In this document: in pieces, positions 46,088 to 55,224 of the stretch
How positions within the stretch are numbered: position 1 is the stretch's first letter
Layout of the letters: each line of letters starts with the position of its first letter
NCBI GenBank assembly: GCA_018335795.1
Contig: JAGXRP010000077.1
Coordinates: 62,001-126,000 of the forward strand
Direction: 5' to 3'
From: Desulfobulbaceae bacterium
GTDB taxonomy: Bacteria; Bacteroidota; Ignavibacteria; Kapaibacteriales; UBA2268
DNA: 64,000 bases
The notes under the pieces: generated by a model
Database searches by the model: none
What the model was told of the DNA's origin: nothing
What the model saw: the letters and a program-made list of their open reading frames with translations, nothing else
Translations under genes and position numbers: made by a program

Positions 46088-48759
46088 CGAAAACTAAGTG
46101 GCTTATCGTTGGTTTAGGCAATCCCGGTTCGAAGTACCAATTAACTCGTCATAACATAGGCATGCGGGTTGTAGAATCTTTTACTTCAAAATGCAAGGCT
46201 GAACTGAAATTCGGACCTGATTGCGAATTTGCAGAATTCAAATATGCCGGTCAGGAAGTATATACATGCTTGCCAACGACTTATATGAACAATTCGGGAA
46301 TCGCAGTCAAAAAAATGATGAATAAATACAGCATTTCACCCGAAAACATAGTGATTTGCTTAGATGAATACAATTTCCAAGTTGGTAGAATTCATCTCAA
46401 ATCAGCGGGTAGCGATGGCGGACATAATGGGATTGCATCGGTAATCGAGCATATAAACGCAAGCAATTTTATTCGATTGAGGCTTGGAATTGGCAAAGAC
46501 TTCGGTCCCGGCGAGATGGCTAATTATGTACTATCCCATTTTTATCCAAATGAAGATGAGGTTGTCAATGATATGATTAAAGAAGGCGTCAAAGCCTTAG
46601 AAATGCTTCTAAAGATTGGATTTTCGCGTGCAATGTCTGACGTGAATGCTCACCAAGCGAAGAAATTTGATTCAAAGTCGAAAAAGCAAAACTCTGCAAA
46701 AGGTGATAAACCTAACAATAAATCATTTCCACTTGCAAATAAAAAACCTCACAAAAGTTCTATTCACGGAGTTGAAATAGTTGATGAATACTTCTGGATG
46801 AGACGCAAGGATGACCCCGAAGTCATAAAATATCTTAAAGCCGAAAATAAGTACGCCCTACAAAAGATGAAGGATACGAGTGAACTTCAAGATAAAATTT
46901 ACAAAGAGATCATTTCAAGAATCCAAGAGACAGACCTATCTGTCCCTGTCAAACGTGACGACTATTATTATTATTCAAAAACTATTGAGGGTTTACAATA
47001 TCCTGTTTATTGTCGTCGTAAAGGCTCAATGGATGCAGGCGAAGAAGTCATTCTTGACCAGAATAAATTAGCTGAAGGCAAGCATTATTTCCAAATCGGT
47101 TCGATTGCAGTCAGCCCGAATCATAAAATAGTGGCATATACAAGCGATAGCGAAGGCAACGAATCATATACAATCAACTTTAAGGTGATTGATTCCGAAG
47201 AAATCTTGCTCGATAAAATCGAAAATGCCTCCGACGACATTGAATGGGCAAACGATAACAAAACAATTTTCTACTCAACTTTGAGTGATATTCAGCAAGC
47301 TGACAAAGTATGGAAGCATGTTTTGGGCGAGCTGATTGAATCTGATAAATTGATTTACCATGAATTAGACAACGCTTATTTTTTGAGTATTGATAAAACT
47401 AAGGACAGAACAACAATTTTAATAACCTTGATGAGCAAGGACGAATCAGAAGTTTGGGTTATACCTGCGGATGAAGCGGACGCAATGCCACAGTTAATTC
47501 GTTTCCGTGAACCGAAGATTCAATATTATTTGGAATCATATTTGGATAATTATCTAATAGTTACAAATGATGAGGCACTTAATTTTAAAATTGTTACAGC
47601 ACCTAAAAAGAATCCGCTCAAAGAGAATTGGGTGGATTTCCTACCTTATAATGAAAACATCAAAATCTCATCAATCGAACCGTATAAACATTATTTGGTG
47701 ATTAATGAGAGGTCGGATGGACTCAGTAAAATCAGAATTTATAATATGAGTAGTTCAGAGCAAAACTATATCCCCTTTCCTGAAGAAACCTATTCATGCT
47801 ATTCAAACGAATTACCCGATTTTAACTCGGATACAATGCGTTTCACTTATAGTTCATTTATTACGCCCAAATCTATTTTCAATTATAATATGAAAGAAGG
47901 TAAACTCACATTGCTTAAAGAAACAGCTGTGATGGGCAATTACGACAAAAATAATTACATTACAAAAAGAATATTCGCAAAGTCACATGATGGGGTATTG
48001 ATTCCAATTTCGATAGTACATCACAGAAATCTAGAATTATCAGGTAATAATCCCACTTTACTTACCGGTTATGGTTCATACGGCATGTCTAATGACCCAA
48101 GTTTTTCGCATACATATTTATCCTTGCTCGAACGCGGTTTTGTTATTGCAATATCTCATACTCGCGGTGGGGGCGAAAATGGCGAACAGTGGTATTTAGA
48201 CGGTAAAATGTTGAATAAAAGAAATACTTTTTTCGATTTTATTTCTTGTGCCGAATATTTAATTAGTAATAAATATTGTAACTCTGATAAATTAGTTATA
48301 CGTGGTGGTAGTGCCGGAGGCTTGTTAATTGGTTCTGTACTGAATTTACGCCCTGAAATATTCAAAAGTGCACTTGCAATAGTGCCTTTTGTTGATGTGC
48401 TAAATACAATGCTTGATGCTTCAATACCGTTGACAGTAGCAGAATACAGCGAATGGGGCAATCCCCAACTTAAGGAATATTTTGATTATATTTCCTCATA
48501 TTCGCCATATGATAATGTCAAAAAAATGGATTACCCGAATATATTAATCAGAGCAGGATTAAATGACCCACGTGTCCATTATTGGGAACCTGCTAAATGG
48601 AATGCGAAATTAAAAGAATTCAAAACTGATAATAATTTACTATTATTGGTTACTGAGATGGGTTCGGGGCATGGTGGGTCATCGGGACGCTATTCCAAAT
48701 TTAAAGAAATTGCTTTTGATTATGCTTTTATATTGAAAACGCTTGGTATTTCTGAATAA
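46084..48759 (+). CDS. peptidyl-tRNA hydrolase - oligopeptidase B fusion protein
   Basis: The 891-residue protein joins two enzymes. Residues 1-190 are bacterial peptidyl-tRNA hydrolase: VGLGNPGSKYQLTRHNIGM (Asn13, His23), Asp94 in CLDEYNFQVG, GSDGGHNG (Asn115). Residues about 190-222 are a Lys/Ser linker. Residues about 223-891 are an S9A oligopeptidase B: ADDPYRWLE-like DEYFWMRRKDDPEV, HTRGGGENGEQWYLDGKM, nucleophile GGSAGG (Ser743), acid AGLNDPRVHYWEP (Asp828) and base GSGHGG (His863). Both catalytic sets look complete. The ORF is continuous. It is coupled to the rhodanese. Confidence 0.93.
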   Translation: MTKTKWLIVGLGNPGSKYQLTRHNIGMRVVESFTSKCKAELKFGPDCEFAEFKYAGQEVYTCLPTTYMNNSGIAVKKMMNKYSISPENIVICLDEYNFQVGRIHLKSAGSDGGHNGIASVIEHINASNFIRLRLGIGKDFGPGEMANYVLSHFYPNEDEVVNDMIKEGVKALEMLLKIGFSRAMSDVNAHQAKKFDSKSKKQNSAKGDKPNNKSFPLANKKPHKSSIHGVEIVDEYFWMRRKDDPEVIKYLKAENKYALQKMKDTSELQDKIYKEIISRIQETDLSVPVKRDDYYYYSKTIEGLQYPVYCRRKGSMDAGEEVILDQNKLAEGKHYFQIGSIAVSPNHKIVAYTSDSEGNESYTINFKVIDSEEILLDKIENASDDIEWANDNKTIFYSTLSDIQQADKVWKHVLGELIESDKLIYHELDNAYFLSIDKTKDRTTILITLMSKDESEVWVIPADEADAMPQLIRFREPKIQYYLESYLDNYLIVTNDEALNFKIVTAPKKNPLKENWVDFLPYNENIKISSIEPYKHYLVINERSDGLSKIRIYNMSSSEQNYIPFPEETYSCYSNELPDFNSDTMRFTYSSFITPKSIFNYNMKEGKLTLLKETAVMGNYDKNNYITKRIFAKSHDGVLIPISIVHHRNLELSGNNPTLLTGYGSYGMSNDPSFSHTYLSLLERGFVIAISHTRGGGENGEQWYLDGKMLNKRNTFFDFISCAEYLISNKYCNSDKLVIRGGSAGGLLIGSVLNLRPEIFKSALAIVPFVDVLNTMLDASIPLTVAEYSEWGNPQLKEYFDYISSYSPYDNVKKMDYPNILIRAGLNDPRVHYWEPAKWNAKLKEFKTDNNLLLLVTEMGSGHGGSSGRYSKFKEIAFDYAFILKTLGISE

Positions 48760-48801
48760 CATTTGATAATTAAATTATTAATATTATTAATTAGGGATTA
48801 T

Positions 48802-50187
48802 ATGTATAAATTAAATATATTTGTTTTATTGCTCGCATTTTCAATTTTTGCTTTTCAATCTTGTGTGGTATATGATGCAGGTAAGGAAGCTGTTTTGCCT
48901 GATTTAGCACCTCCGGCTGATTATAAACCAATATTTATTCAGGATATTAAAAATATTAATCAATCGAATTTGGATAATCCCAACCTAATGATTTCCCGTG
49001 CAGATGTTCATGACCCCGATAAAATTAAATTATACACTCATTTTATTGATAATGGAAAGACTTATTTAAGTGGTGCAGCTACTAACGAATGGCTCAAACG
49101 CTGGTGCGAGCTGACAATCAAGACAAATGGAACGAGCAAAATAATCGATAAATTCACTGTTCGCGAAAGCACAGCCAAGGACCGTTTACCTCTGTCCATA
49201 GCATTGGTGCTGGACCATAGCGGTTCGATGGGTGAGGAACGTGCATTGGAATGTCAGTTTGCAGTTGAAGAATTTGTGAAGAATAAAAAAGCTGATGACG
49301 CTGTTTCGATAATTAAATATGATGGTAATGTACTTGTGGAATCGCCTCTAACCACATCACAGTTAATATCTTTGTCTAATTTCCAGAAAACAGGACTTCA
49401 GGGCTTTGGAGGGCTGACTGCGGTATCGGATGCTATAATGCAGGGCATTAACGAAGTCTCTCGCTCCGACGAAAGCAAACAAAGAGTGGTCATCGTATTT
49501 ACCGATGGATTTGATAATTCATCTAAAATCGCATTTGATTCAGTGATTGCCAAAGCTATGGAAACTAATACAATTATCTGTGCTATCGATTTCGGTTATG
49601 GAATTAACAAAGGATTCATGAAAAGATATTCCGATGCTACAAATGGTATTTATCATCATGTTTATAAAAAAGAGGAATTCAAATTAGTTTTCGATGATAT
49701 TTACAATAGATTCGAGTATTTTTATGTTATTGAATTTGAACAACCTGATTTTGGCGAACATTTAATAACACTCAAATTGTGTACTCCAAAAGGCGATTTA
49801 GAAAATAATATATTAATTAATAATCTTCCCGATGTAGGATTTATTAATTTATTAAATATTTATTTTGATATTGATAAATCAACAATAAAAAAGGAATCCG
49901 ACAAAGCCATCAAAAGAGTAGCAGCCATGATGAACGTTTATCCGGGAATGGTAATTGAAGTTCGTGGGCATACTGATTCAACAAATAAAACAAAGGACCC
50001 CGATTATAATATCAAACTTTCACAATCTCGTGCCGATGCTGTCAAACAAGCTTTGACCAAGACCGGAATATCTGAACGACGGATTTTAACTCGCGGATAT
50101 GGAGAGCATATGCCGGTTGCAGAAAATTTAACTCCTGAAGGCAGAGCCAAAAATCGGCGTACTGAGTTTATAATTATACAAAAATAA
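48802..50187 (+). CDS. VWA - OmpA lipoprotein
   Basis: The ORF track begins at 48763. I prefer the ATG at 48802, because AGGGA lies 7-8 nt upstream and it gives a clean lipobox AFQSC. The 461-residue protein then has a vWA domain (about 135-300) with the MIDAS motif LVLDHSGSMGEERAL. An OmpA-C peptidoglycan-binding domain follows (about 350-461): YFDIDKSTIKKESDKAI, then VRGHTDSTNKTKDPDYNIKLSQSRADAVKQAL. It probably ties the outer membrane to peptidoglycan and binds a partner by the vWA face. It is the last gene before a two-way terminator. Confidence 0.85.
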   Translation: MYKLNIFVLLLAFSIFAFQSCVVYDAGKEAVLPDLAPPADYKPIFIQDIKNINQSNLDNPNLMISRADVHDPDKIKLYTHFIDNGKTYLSGAATNEWLKRWCELTIKTNGTSKIIDKFTVRESTAKDRLPLSIALVLDHSGSMGEERALECQFAVEEFVKNKKADDAVSIIKYDGNVLVESPLTTSQLISLSNFQKTGLQGFGGLTAVSDAIMQGINEVSRSDESKQRVVIVFTDGFDNSSKIAFDSVIAKAMETNTIICAIDFGYGINKGFMKRYSDATNGIYHHVYKKEEFKLVFDDIYNRFEYFYVIEFEQPDFGEHLITLKLCTPKGDLENNILINNLPDVGFINLLNIYFDIDKSTIKKESDKAIKRVAAMMNVYPGMVIEVRGHTDSTNKTKDPDYNIKLSQSRADAVKQALTKTGISERRILTRGYGEHMPVAENLTPEGRAKNRRTEFIIIQK

Positions 50188-50191
50188 AACG

Positions 50192-50229
50192 AAAAAGGGC
50201 TGTTAAAAAATAATTTAACAGCCCCTTTT
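50192..50229. terminator. bidirectional terminator between convergent genes
   Basis: GGGCTGTTAAA / TTTAACAGCCC is an 11-bp stem with a 6-nt loop, flanked by A5 and T5. It separates the VWA-OmpA gene and the FadL-like gene, which converge. Confidence 0.85.
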
Positions 50230-50252
50230 TAAATAAAAATTATTTCATTATA

Positions 50253-51698
50253 TTAAAATCTGTAAGCCATTCCAAACATTATATTTAATGGGCTTTTTGT
50301 CAGAGTATATCTCGCATATTGTTGCATTTCCTGTGGTGATGTATAAGTGGTGCGTAATTCTGAATAATCAACCCAACGCATTACGCCATCTATTCTGATA
50401 TTCTTGCCAACAAAAACACTTCCACCAATAGCAAAGTTCTCTACACCTGCATTTGGAATATCTTGTTGATATGGTGAAGTAGTCTTTGCATAACTTGCAC
50501 GAACCATTCCGGGGAAAATAGGTATTTGATATTCAGCTCCAAGTCCCCAAGTAGTTTGACCCACCAAATCAAGTATGATATTATTATTCAAAGCCATTAC
50601 TTTAGGCAATGCGTCGCTGAATTCCATTTGGGTAACGTCAGTATATTCGACACCTGCAGAGAATGTCAATCCAAGAGTATTGACAGACAAACCCGCCGCA
50701 TAAACAAAAGGAGTGCGTAGATTATAAGAACTTTCGCCATCAAACTCGTAGAAGCGAGATTGTTCGTTTCGATAATTAGCAGTATATTTAGCAGTAAATT
50801 CCTCTTCAAATTGGTACCAAGTCGGGAATTTAATCGTTGCACCAAATCTCAAAAATTCTTCAAGTCGAGCCATAATATTCACCGAACCGGTTATACCTGA
50901 AACTTTCTGGTTGAGAGTTTCATGTGTTTGCAGATTATCAAAGACAAAGCCGCCTACATTTGTATTAGCATAAATTCCTCTGGAGTCTCTTTCGGTGAAT
51001 TCACGAGTATAGCCGTAATTGCCCCATTTGCCTGCAATGCTGAAAGCAAGCGCAACGAATTCGTTAACATCATAAGCGAAAGCAGCAGTTACATTGTGTA
51101 AACCGCCCTTTTCAGTAACCATAGCTGATTGCGAAAGGCTATCCCTATATGGAGTAGCAAAATAAAATTGATTGCCATTTTGCAATTCATCTGCTAAATA
51201 AAGTTGATATGCCCAGTTATCATCAGCATTTCCGGGACCAAAGTCCACTTCGGATGCAATCATCGAATAATTATTATTTACGCCTGTTAATCTAAATGTA
51301 TTCACAAAATCATCTTCTAAAAAGTAACCTATACCAATTGCACCGTTTCTCTTGTTGCTACCGAATTGGAAAGAAGAAATAAGTGCCGCATTTGTGATAG
51401 ATTCCACATTTGTCTTAAGCATATTATTAAAATTCAAATAATCAGTTTCGCTGCTATTTCGGGTAAAGCCCAAACCGACATTGAGTTCTGATTTGCCGAT
51501 TAGCGTCAAGCCTGCGGCATTGAATAGCATAGCCGAAGCATCATCCGATATTCCGTAAAATGCTACATTCAAAGCTGCTGCTCTTGGCGAAACAATTGGA
51601 TTGCTCTTAGCATATCTTAGAGCGTCATCAATAAATTGAGCATGAACAGCCACGTTTGCACAAATTATGCAAACAACTAAAGTTATTATTTTTTTCAT
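50253..51698 (-). CDS. OmpP1/FadL-like outer-membrane transport protein
   Basis: The 481-residue protein has a signal peptide (MKKIITLVVCIICANVAVHAQ). It has the FadL-family N-terminal part: DDALRYAKSNPIVSPRAAALNVAFYGISDDASAMLFNAAGL. A beta-strand-rich barrel covers the rest, with aromatic strand ends such as LNIMFGMAYRF. It probably carries hydrophobic compounds or fatty acids across the outer membrane. It is 3 bp downstream of the Ser/Gly lipoprotein gene, so they are co-transcribed. Confidence 0.85.
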   Translation of the reverse strand: MKKIITLVVCIICANVAVHAQFIDDALRYAKSNPIVSPRAAALNVAFYGISDDASAMLFNAAGLTLIGKSELNVGLGFTRNSSETDYLNFNNMLKTNVESITNAALISSFQFGSNKRNGAIGIGYFLEDDFVNTFRLTGVNNNYSMIASEVDFGPGNADDNWAYQLYLADELQNGNQFYFATPYRDSLSQSAMVTEKGGLHNVTAAFAYDVNEFVALAFSIAGKWGNYGYTREFTERDSRGIYANTNVGGFVFDNLQTHETLNQKVSGITGSVNIMARLEEFLRFGATIKFPTWYQFEEEFTAKYTANYRNEQSRFYEFDGESSYNLRTPFVYAAGLSVNTLGLTFSAGVEYTDVTQMEFSDALPKVMALNNNIILDLVGQTTWGLGAEYQIPIFPGMVRASYAKTTSPYQQDIPNAGVENFAIGGSVFVGKNIRIDGVMRWVDYSELRTTYTSPQEMQQYARYTLTKSPLNIMFGMAYRF

Positions 51699-51701
51699 AT
51701 T

Positions 51702-52799
51702 TTACCTCGTTCTTTGACCTGACCCACTACCACTACTTGAACCTGACCTTGACGAACCACTGGAACTACCTCTAGAACTACCACTAGAACTACCTGAACT
51801 TGAACCGCTACTCGACGGTGTGCTTTTGACTGAACCAGGTGAAGAAGAAGGGGCATTGCTACCCGAACTACTCGGTTGAGCATCACGATAAACCGGAGCT
51901 GATTCAGAAGGTCTTGACGAACTGCGTGCTGGTGAAGACTCAGTCTCGCCTACATTACGGATAATTCCACCACTACTTGTTCTGACAGGGTCTGAAGCAG
52001 GACGTGAATCAGTTTCTACAACTCTGAAAATATTCCCTGAACTCGATGAATTACGCGTTTGCGAACCGGAGGAACGAACCGGAGTTGCTGAAGTGCTTGA
52101 TGGCGCATCAGTTCTGTTATATCCGCTACTACTCGACCTAACGGGTGAGCTTGTGCCACTAACTCTTTGAGCTGAACCTGTTGACACATTACCGGATTGA
52201 CCCGATGGACGTGGAGTAGATTGCCCCGTGACATTACGGTCGTCATAAGTATAAGACCCCCTGTTAGCACCGAAAGAACGGTAAGTGTCGCGTTTGTTTG
52301 GTTTTGAGTTAGAATACGCATAAACAGGTTGTGGGTACCAACCTCTGCTATACCAACTAGCCCATGGATCCCAGTATCTGCCATAATAGGGATGATAATC
52401 ATACCAAGGACTATACCAACCACATCCCCAGTAACCCGAAGACATGTGATAGTGGCGTCTGCCATAATAATGAGTCGAAACCCAACCATAATGACTAGAC
52501 CACCAAGGCACAATCACAGGAACGTAAACAGTTTGGTTGTAATTATAATCATTGCGTCGCAATTCTTCCGAACGAACAGCTACTTCCTGAACGGGAGCGC
52601 CACCACCGGCAGCCATAGGATTAGTCCATTTCTGGGTAGGAGCGACAGCCGTCTGCTGCGGAGCAGGCGCGAGTGCCTCTTCTACTTGCTTAGGTTTGTT
52701 CGTGTAACCAAAATAGTTATCCGATGAGTTCGTAGTGGAACAGCCCACTGCGATGAATGCCATTAAGGCGATTGACAATATTATATTATATGTTTTCAT
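51702..52799 (-). CDS. low-complexity Ser/Gly-rich lipoprotein
   Basis: The 365-residue protein has a lipobox IAVGC (Cys20). The middle (about 85-165) is rich in aromatic residues and His/Gly/Tyr (YGWVSTHYYGRRHYHMSS). The C-terminal half (about 180-365) is Ser/Gly/Pro/Thr low complexity and ends in SGS repeats. It has no recognisable catalytic domain. It could be a surface or cell-envelope protein. It is the first gene of the FadL pair. A TAAATTTG -7 box (52833-52840) lies upstream, with a TTTG 24 bp away. GGAGG precedes the ATG. Confidence 0.65.
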   Translation of the reverse strand: MKTYNIILSIALMAFIAVGCSTTNSSDNYFGYTNKPKQVEEALAPAPQQTAVAPTQKWTNPMAAGGGAPVQEVAVRSEELRRNDYNYNQTVYVPVIVPWWSSHYGWVSTHYYGRRHYHMSSGYWGCGWYSPWYDYHPYYGRYWDPWASWYSRGWYPQPVYAYSNSKPNKRDTYRSFGANRGSYTYDDRNVTGQSTPRPSGQSGNVSTGSAQRVSGTSSPVRSSSSGYNRTDAPSSTSATPVRSSGSQTRNSSSSGNIFRVVETDSRPASDPVRTSSGGIIRNVGETESSPARSSSRPSESAPVYRDAQPSSSGSNAPSSSPGSVKSTPSSSGSSSGSSSGSSRGSSSGSSRSGSSSGSGSGQRTR

Positions 52800-52881
52800 G
52801 ATATACCTCCATATGTAGTAAACGCATCAAAGCAAATTTAGTTTCAAAAAAAGGGTAAAAATCGCAAAAGAAAAATATCAT

Positions 52882-52912
52882 TTTGCTATTCTAAAAATTC
52901 TCCTTATATTTG
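52882..52912 (+). promoter_or_regulatory. Bacteroidota-type promoter of tRNA-Leu
   Basis: TTTG (52882-52885), N19, TATATTTG (52905-52912) matches the consensus exactly. The tRNA begins 12 bp downstream. Confidence 0.75.
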
Positions 52913-52924
52913 TATTCTTTTTTC

Positions 52925-53008
52925 GCTCGGATGGCGGAACCGGTAGACGCACAGGACTTAAAATCCTGTGGGCATTAGCCCGTGAGGGTTCAAGTCCCTC
53001 TCCGAGTA
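52925..53008 (+). tRNA. tRNA-Leu(TAA)
   Basis: An 84-nt cloverleaf with a long variable arm, as expected for Leu. The acceptor GCTCGGA / TCCGAGT has one G-U. The anticodon stem CAGGA / TCCTG holds the loop CTTAAAA with anticodon TAA (52959-52961). The T-loop is TTCAAGT. CCA is not encoded; discriminator base is A. Confidence 0.95.
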
Positions 53009-53031
53009 CGACTTTTCAAGACTTAGATGTC

Positions 53032-53075
53032 ATCCCGCAATACAGTGTTTATCATGGTTGCGGGATTTTTCTTTT
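53032..53075 (+). terminator. terminator after tRNA-Leu
   Basis: ATCCCGCAA / TTGCGGGAT is a perfect 9-bp stem with a 17-nt loop, followed by a T-rich tract. Confidence 0.75.
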
Positions 53076-53135
53076 TTGTCCTATTTGCCCTATTTCCGTT
53101 TATTGCCACGTTTGATTGGCACGAGATTGACACGG

Positions 53136-53402
53136 CTATTTCTTAAATGCCTTCTCTATATCTGCGTTGCCAACAACCGTTAAATAATGCTTTTGCATGA
53201 CAGCGAGTGTATGACCTGTGACCTGTGCTAATACATTACCTTGCACGCCTTACGTTAACATTTTATTGATAAAATGCTTACGATAACCGTGAAAGCCTAA
53301 ATTCCGGGTTTGCGTTACGCGTATTGCCTTGCGTATTTTCCATTCCCCCTTTTCCGTTTCGTCATTTGCGTAATTACAAATGCAAATCATAACCCATTCT
53401 AT
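53136..53402 (-). pseudogene. decayed tyrosine recombinase (integrase) C-terminal fragment
   Basis: The minus strand reads ...WKIRKAIRVTQTRNLGFHGYRKHFINKMLT, then a TAA, then GVQGNVLAQVTGHTLAVMQKHYLTVVGNAD and a TAG stop (53136-53138). The catalytic set is visible: FHGYR (His and Arg), GHTLAV (second His) and KHYLTV (Tyr nucleophile). One in-frame stop sits between the two halves, probably from a CAA to TAA change. The N-terminal and catalytic-Arg I regions are missing, and the fragment is cut by the ABC permease gene. It starts about 130 bp after tRNA-Leu, the usual home of such integrases. It is not in the ORF track. Confidence 0.75.
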
Positions 53403-54218
53403 CAGTTCAGAATGTCTTTCTTGAGGAAATATAGGTAGGAAAAGAGTGTTAGAATTAAGATTGTGGCAATAAATGTTCCTGTATAGAGCATATTTAGTGT
53501 ATAATCGGGGACTAAAATATCGTTGTCAACATAATGGAATGGGCTTATGAATCCAATATAGGCTGTTGATTCGGATACTTTGGAAATCAAATCCAAAAAG
53601 TATGTTCCCATAACGATTGCTACCGACAAAGCGAATAATCCCCGCCCGCGTTTGGCAACTGCGGAAATAACAAATCCGATTGAAGCAAATGTAAGTGAAG
53701 TAAAAAATCCGTAAATTGAATGGATAAAAAAGGGAGCTTTTTCGTAATCATCGGTTTTGAAGATTTCCAAACTTATGAATCCGGTCAAAACTGCCACAGT
53801 ATTTATTATAATAATTAGTGTTATGCAAGCGAGAACTTTCGCTCCAAATATTTCAGTGCGAGTCATTGGACGCGTATATAGAAACTCTGCTGTTTTTTCA
53901 AATTCTTCATTGGCAAATAGGGAAATTGCAGTGAGAATGGAAAACATTCCGGTAAGTAATATAATCAGTGGGCTATTTCTAATGACATAGAATCCTAGGA
54001 TGTTTGAGAGTTTTTCAATTTCCAACCCGAAGCCTTTGAGCATTGGCGCTAAAAAGGGTTGATTGAAAAAGCGGTTCTATATTTTTGAGAATACCTTCTT
54101 CCAAAAAGATTTCAAATAATGCCATATTGAGCACTATTAATCCGCAAATGAGCGTTAACCATATTAACATAGAGTTTTTATAACGATATAATTCCATTTT
54201 AAATAGATTATAATTCAT
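53402..54218 (-). pseudogene. ABC-2 type permease interrupted by a single-base frameshift
   Basis: The track shows two ORFs: 54015-54233 and 53402-54043. They overlap in different frames and join into one permease. Deleting one T in the T5 run (complement of A5, 54066-54070) gives NIEPLFNQPFLAPMLKGFG, continuing to KKDILN at 53402. The restored product has about 271 residues and about six TM helices, as ABC-2 permeases do. The start MNYNLF at 54218 overlaps the upstream ATPase gene. Either the gene is mutated or the base is a read error. Confidence 0.8.
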
Positions 54219-55116
54219 TGCCGGACTCCGCATTTTGGTAATAATGGAGAAATATTTCTTCTAATGTAGGCTCTTCGATACTTATATTTTCAATTTGGAA
54301 ATTAGCGAGATAGCTAATCAATTCGTTCATATCGCCATTAAATAAAAAATTCATTTGATTATTAACTCTTTTAAAATCAACAGTAGCGGGTAATTCTAGG
54401 TTTATATCGTTTTGATTTTCAGTAAAGGAAATCGATATTTTTTTGAGCATTTTTTTGCGTAATGCATCAATGCTTTCTAACTTAATAATCGAACCTTTTT
54501 GGATAATAGCGACTCTTGAGCAAATTTTCTGAACATCATTCAAGACATGAGAAGAGAAAAATATGGTGCAGCCTCGCTCATTTTCCTTTTTGAATAACTC
54601 AAAAACTTTTGATTGAATTAATGGGTCAAGTCCGCTTGTCGGTTCGTCTAATATCAATAGTTCAGGCTTATGGAGCAGTGATTGAATTAAGGATACCTTT
54701 TTTTTGTTGCCTAATGATAAATCTCTGATTTTCAGATTGGTTTTAAGGTCCAAATCGTCAGCGAGTTCATTAATTCTTTTGCTATCATTTACTCCGTAGA
54801 ATCTTTGAGAATACTCGAGGAGTTCTTTCACAGTCATTTTGTAGTAGTAATTTACTTCGGCTGGCAAATATCCGGTTTTGAATTTAATTAATTTCGACTG
54901 TTTGATTATATCATAACCGAGCACTTTACCGCTGCCGGAATTTGGGAAAATGAGATTGAACAATAATCTGATGGTTGTTGATTTGCCTGCGCCATTTGGA
55001 CCTATGAATCCAAAAATTTCACCACGCTCGACTGTTAAATCTAAGTTTTTAATTCCGGTTGTTTTTCCGTAATTTTTACTCAAGCTGATTGTTTCAATTG
55101 CTTTCGATTTTTCCAT
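54208..55116 (-). CDS. ABC transporter ATP-binding protein (ABC-2 exporter partner)
   Basis: The 302-residue ATPase has Walker A GPNGAGKST (39-47), the signature LSLGN (133-137, in place of LSGGQ), Walker B LLILDEPTSG (153-162) and a switch SSHV. The C-terminal part is the extended region seen in antibiotic/lipid exporter ATPases. It overlaps the permease gene by 11 bp. If the permease is truly broken, the transporter is non-functional. Confidence 0.93.
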   Translation of the reverse strand: MEKSKAIETISLSKNYGKTTGIKNLDLTVERGEIFGFIGPNGAGKSTTIRLLFNLIFPNSGSGKVLGYDIIKQSKLIKFKTGYLPAEVNYYYKMTVKELLEYSQRFYGVNDSKRINELADDLDLKTNLKIRDLSLGNKKKVSLIQSLLHKPELLILDEPTSGLDPLIQSKVFELFKKENERGCTIFFSSHVLNDVQKICSRVAIIQKGSIIKLESIDALRKKMLKKISISFTENQNDINLELPATVDFKRVNNQMNFLFNGDMNELISYLANFQIENISIEEPTLEEIFLHYYQNAESGNEL

Positions 55117-55162
55117 TTTTTAGAAGGATTATATTCTAACAATAATAATAAATTTAAATATT

Positions 55163-55199
55163 TAAAAAAAAAGGAGCTGAATCATTATGAAACAGCCCC
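55163..55199 (-). terminator. terminator of the rpsB-tsf-pyrH-frr operon
   Basis: On the minus strand GGGGCTG pairs with CAGCTCC (one G-U) over a 13-nt loop and is followed by eight or more T. It is 25 bp after the frr stop. Confidence 0.75.
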
Positions 55200-55224
55200 G
55201 ATTTTTTTTTATGTCCGAAAGAGT

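Noticed and set aside
48763-48801. Upstream start of the VWA-OmpA ORF
   Set aside because: The next ATG at 48802 has a Shine-Dalgarno and gives a lipobox; the extra 13 residues do not look like a signal peptide.
51695-51886. 63-aa and 165-aa ORFs (51695-51886, 52016-52513) inside the Ser/Gly-rich gene
   Set aside because: They are other-frame shadows of low-complexity DNA, with Val/Arg-rich translations and no supporting start signals.
54015-54233. 72-aa ORF as a separate small protein
   Set aside because: It continues the permease N-terminus and joins to 53402-54043 with one base removed.
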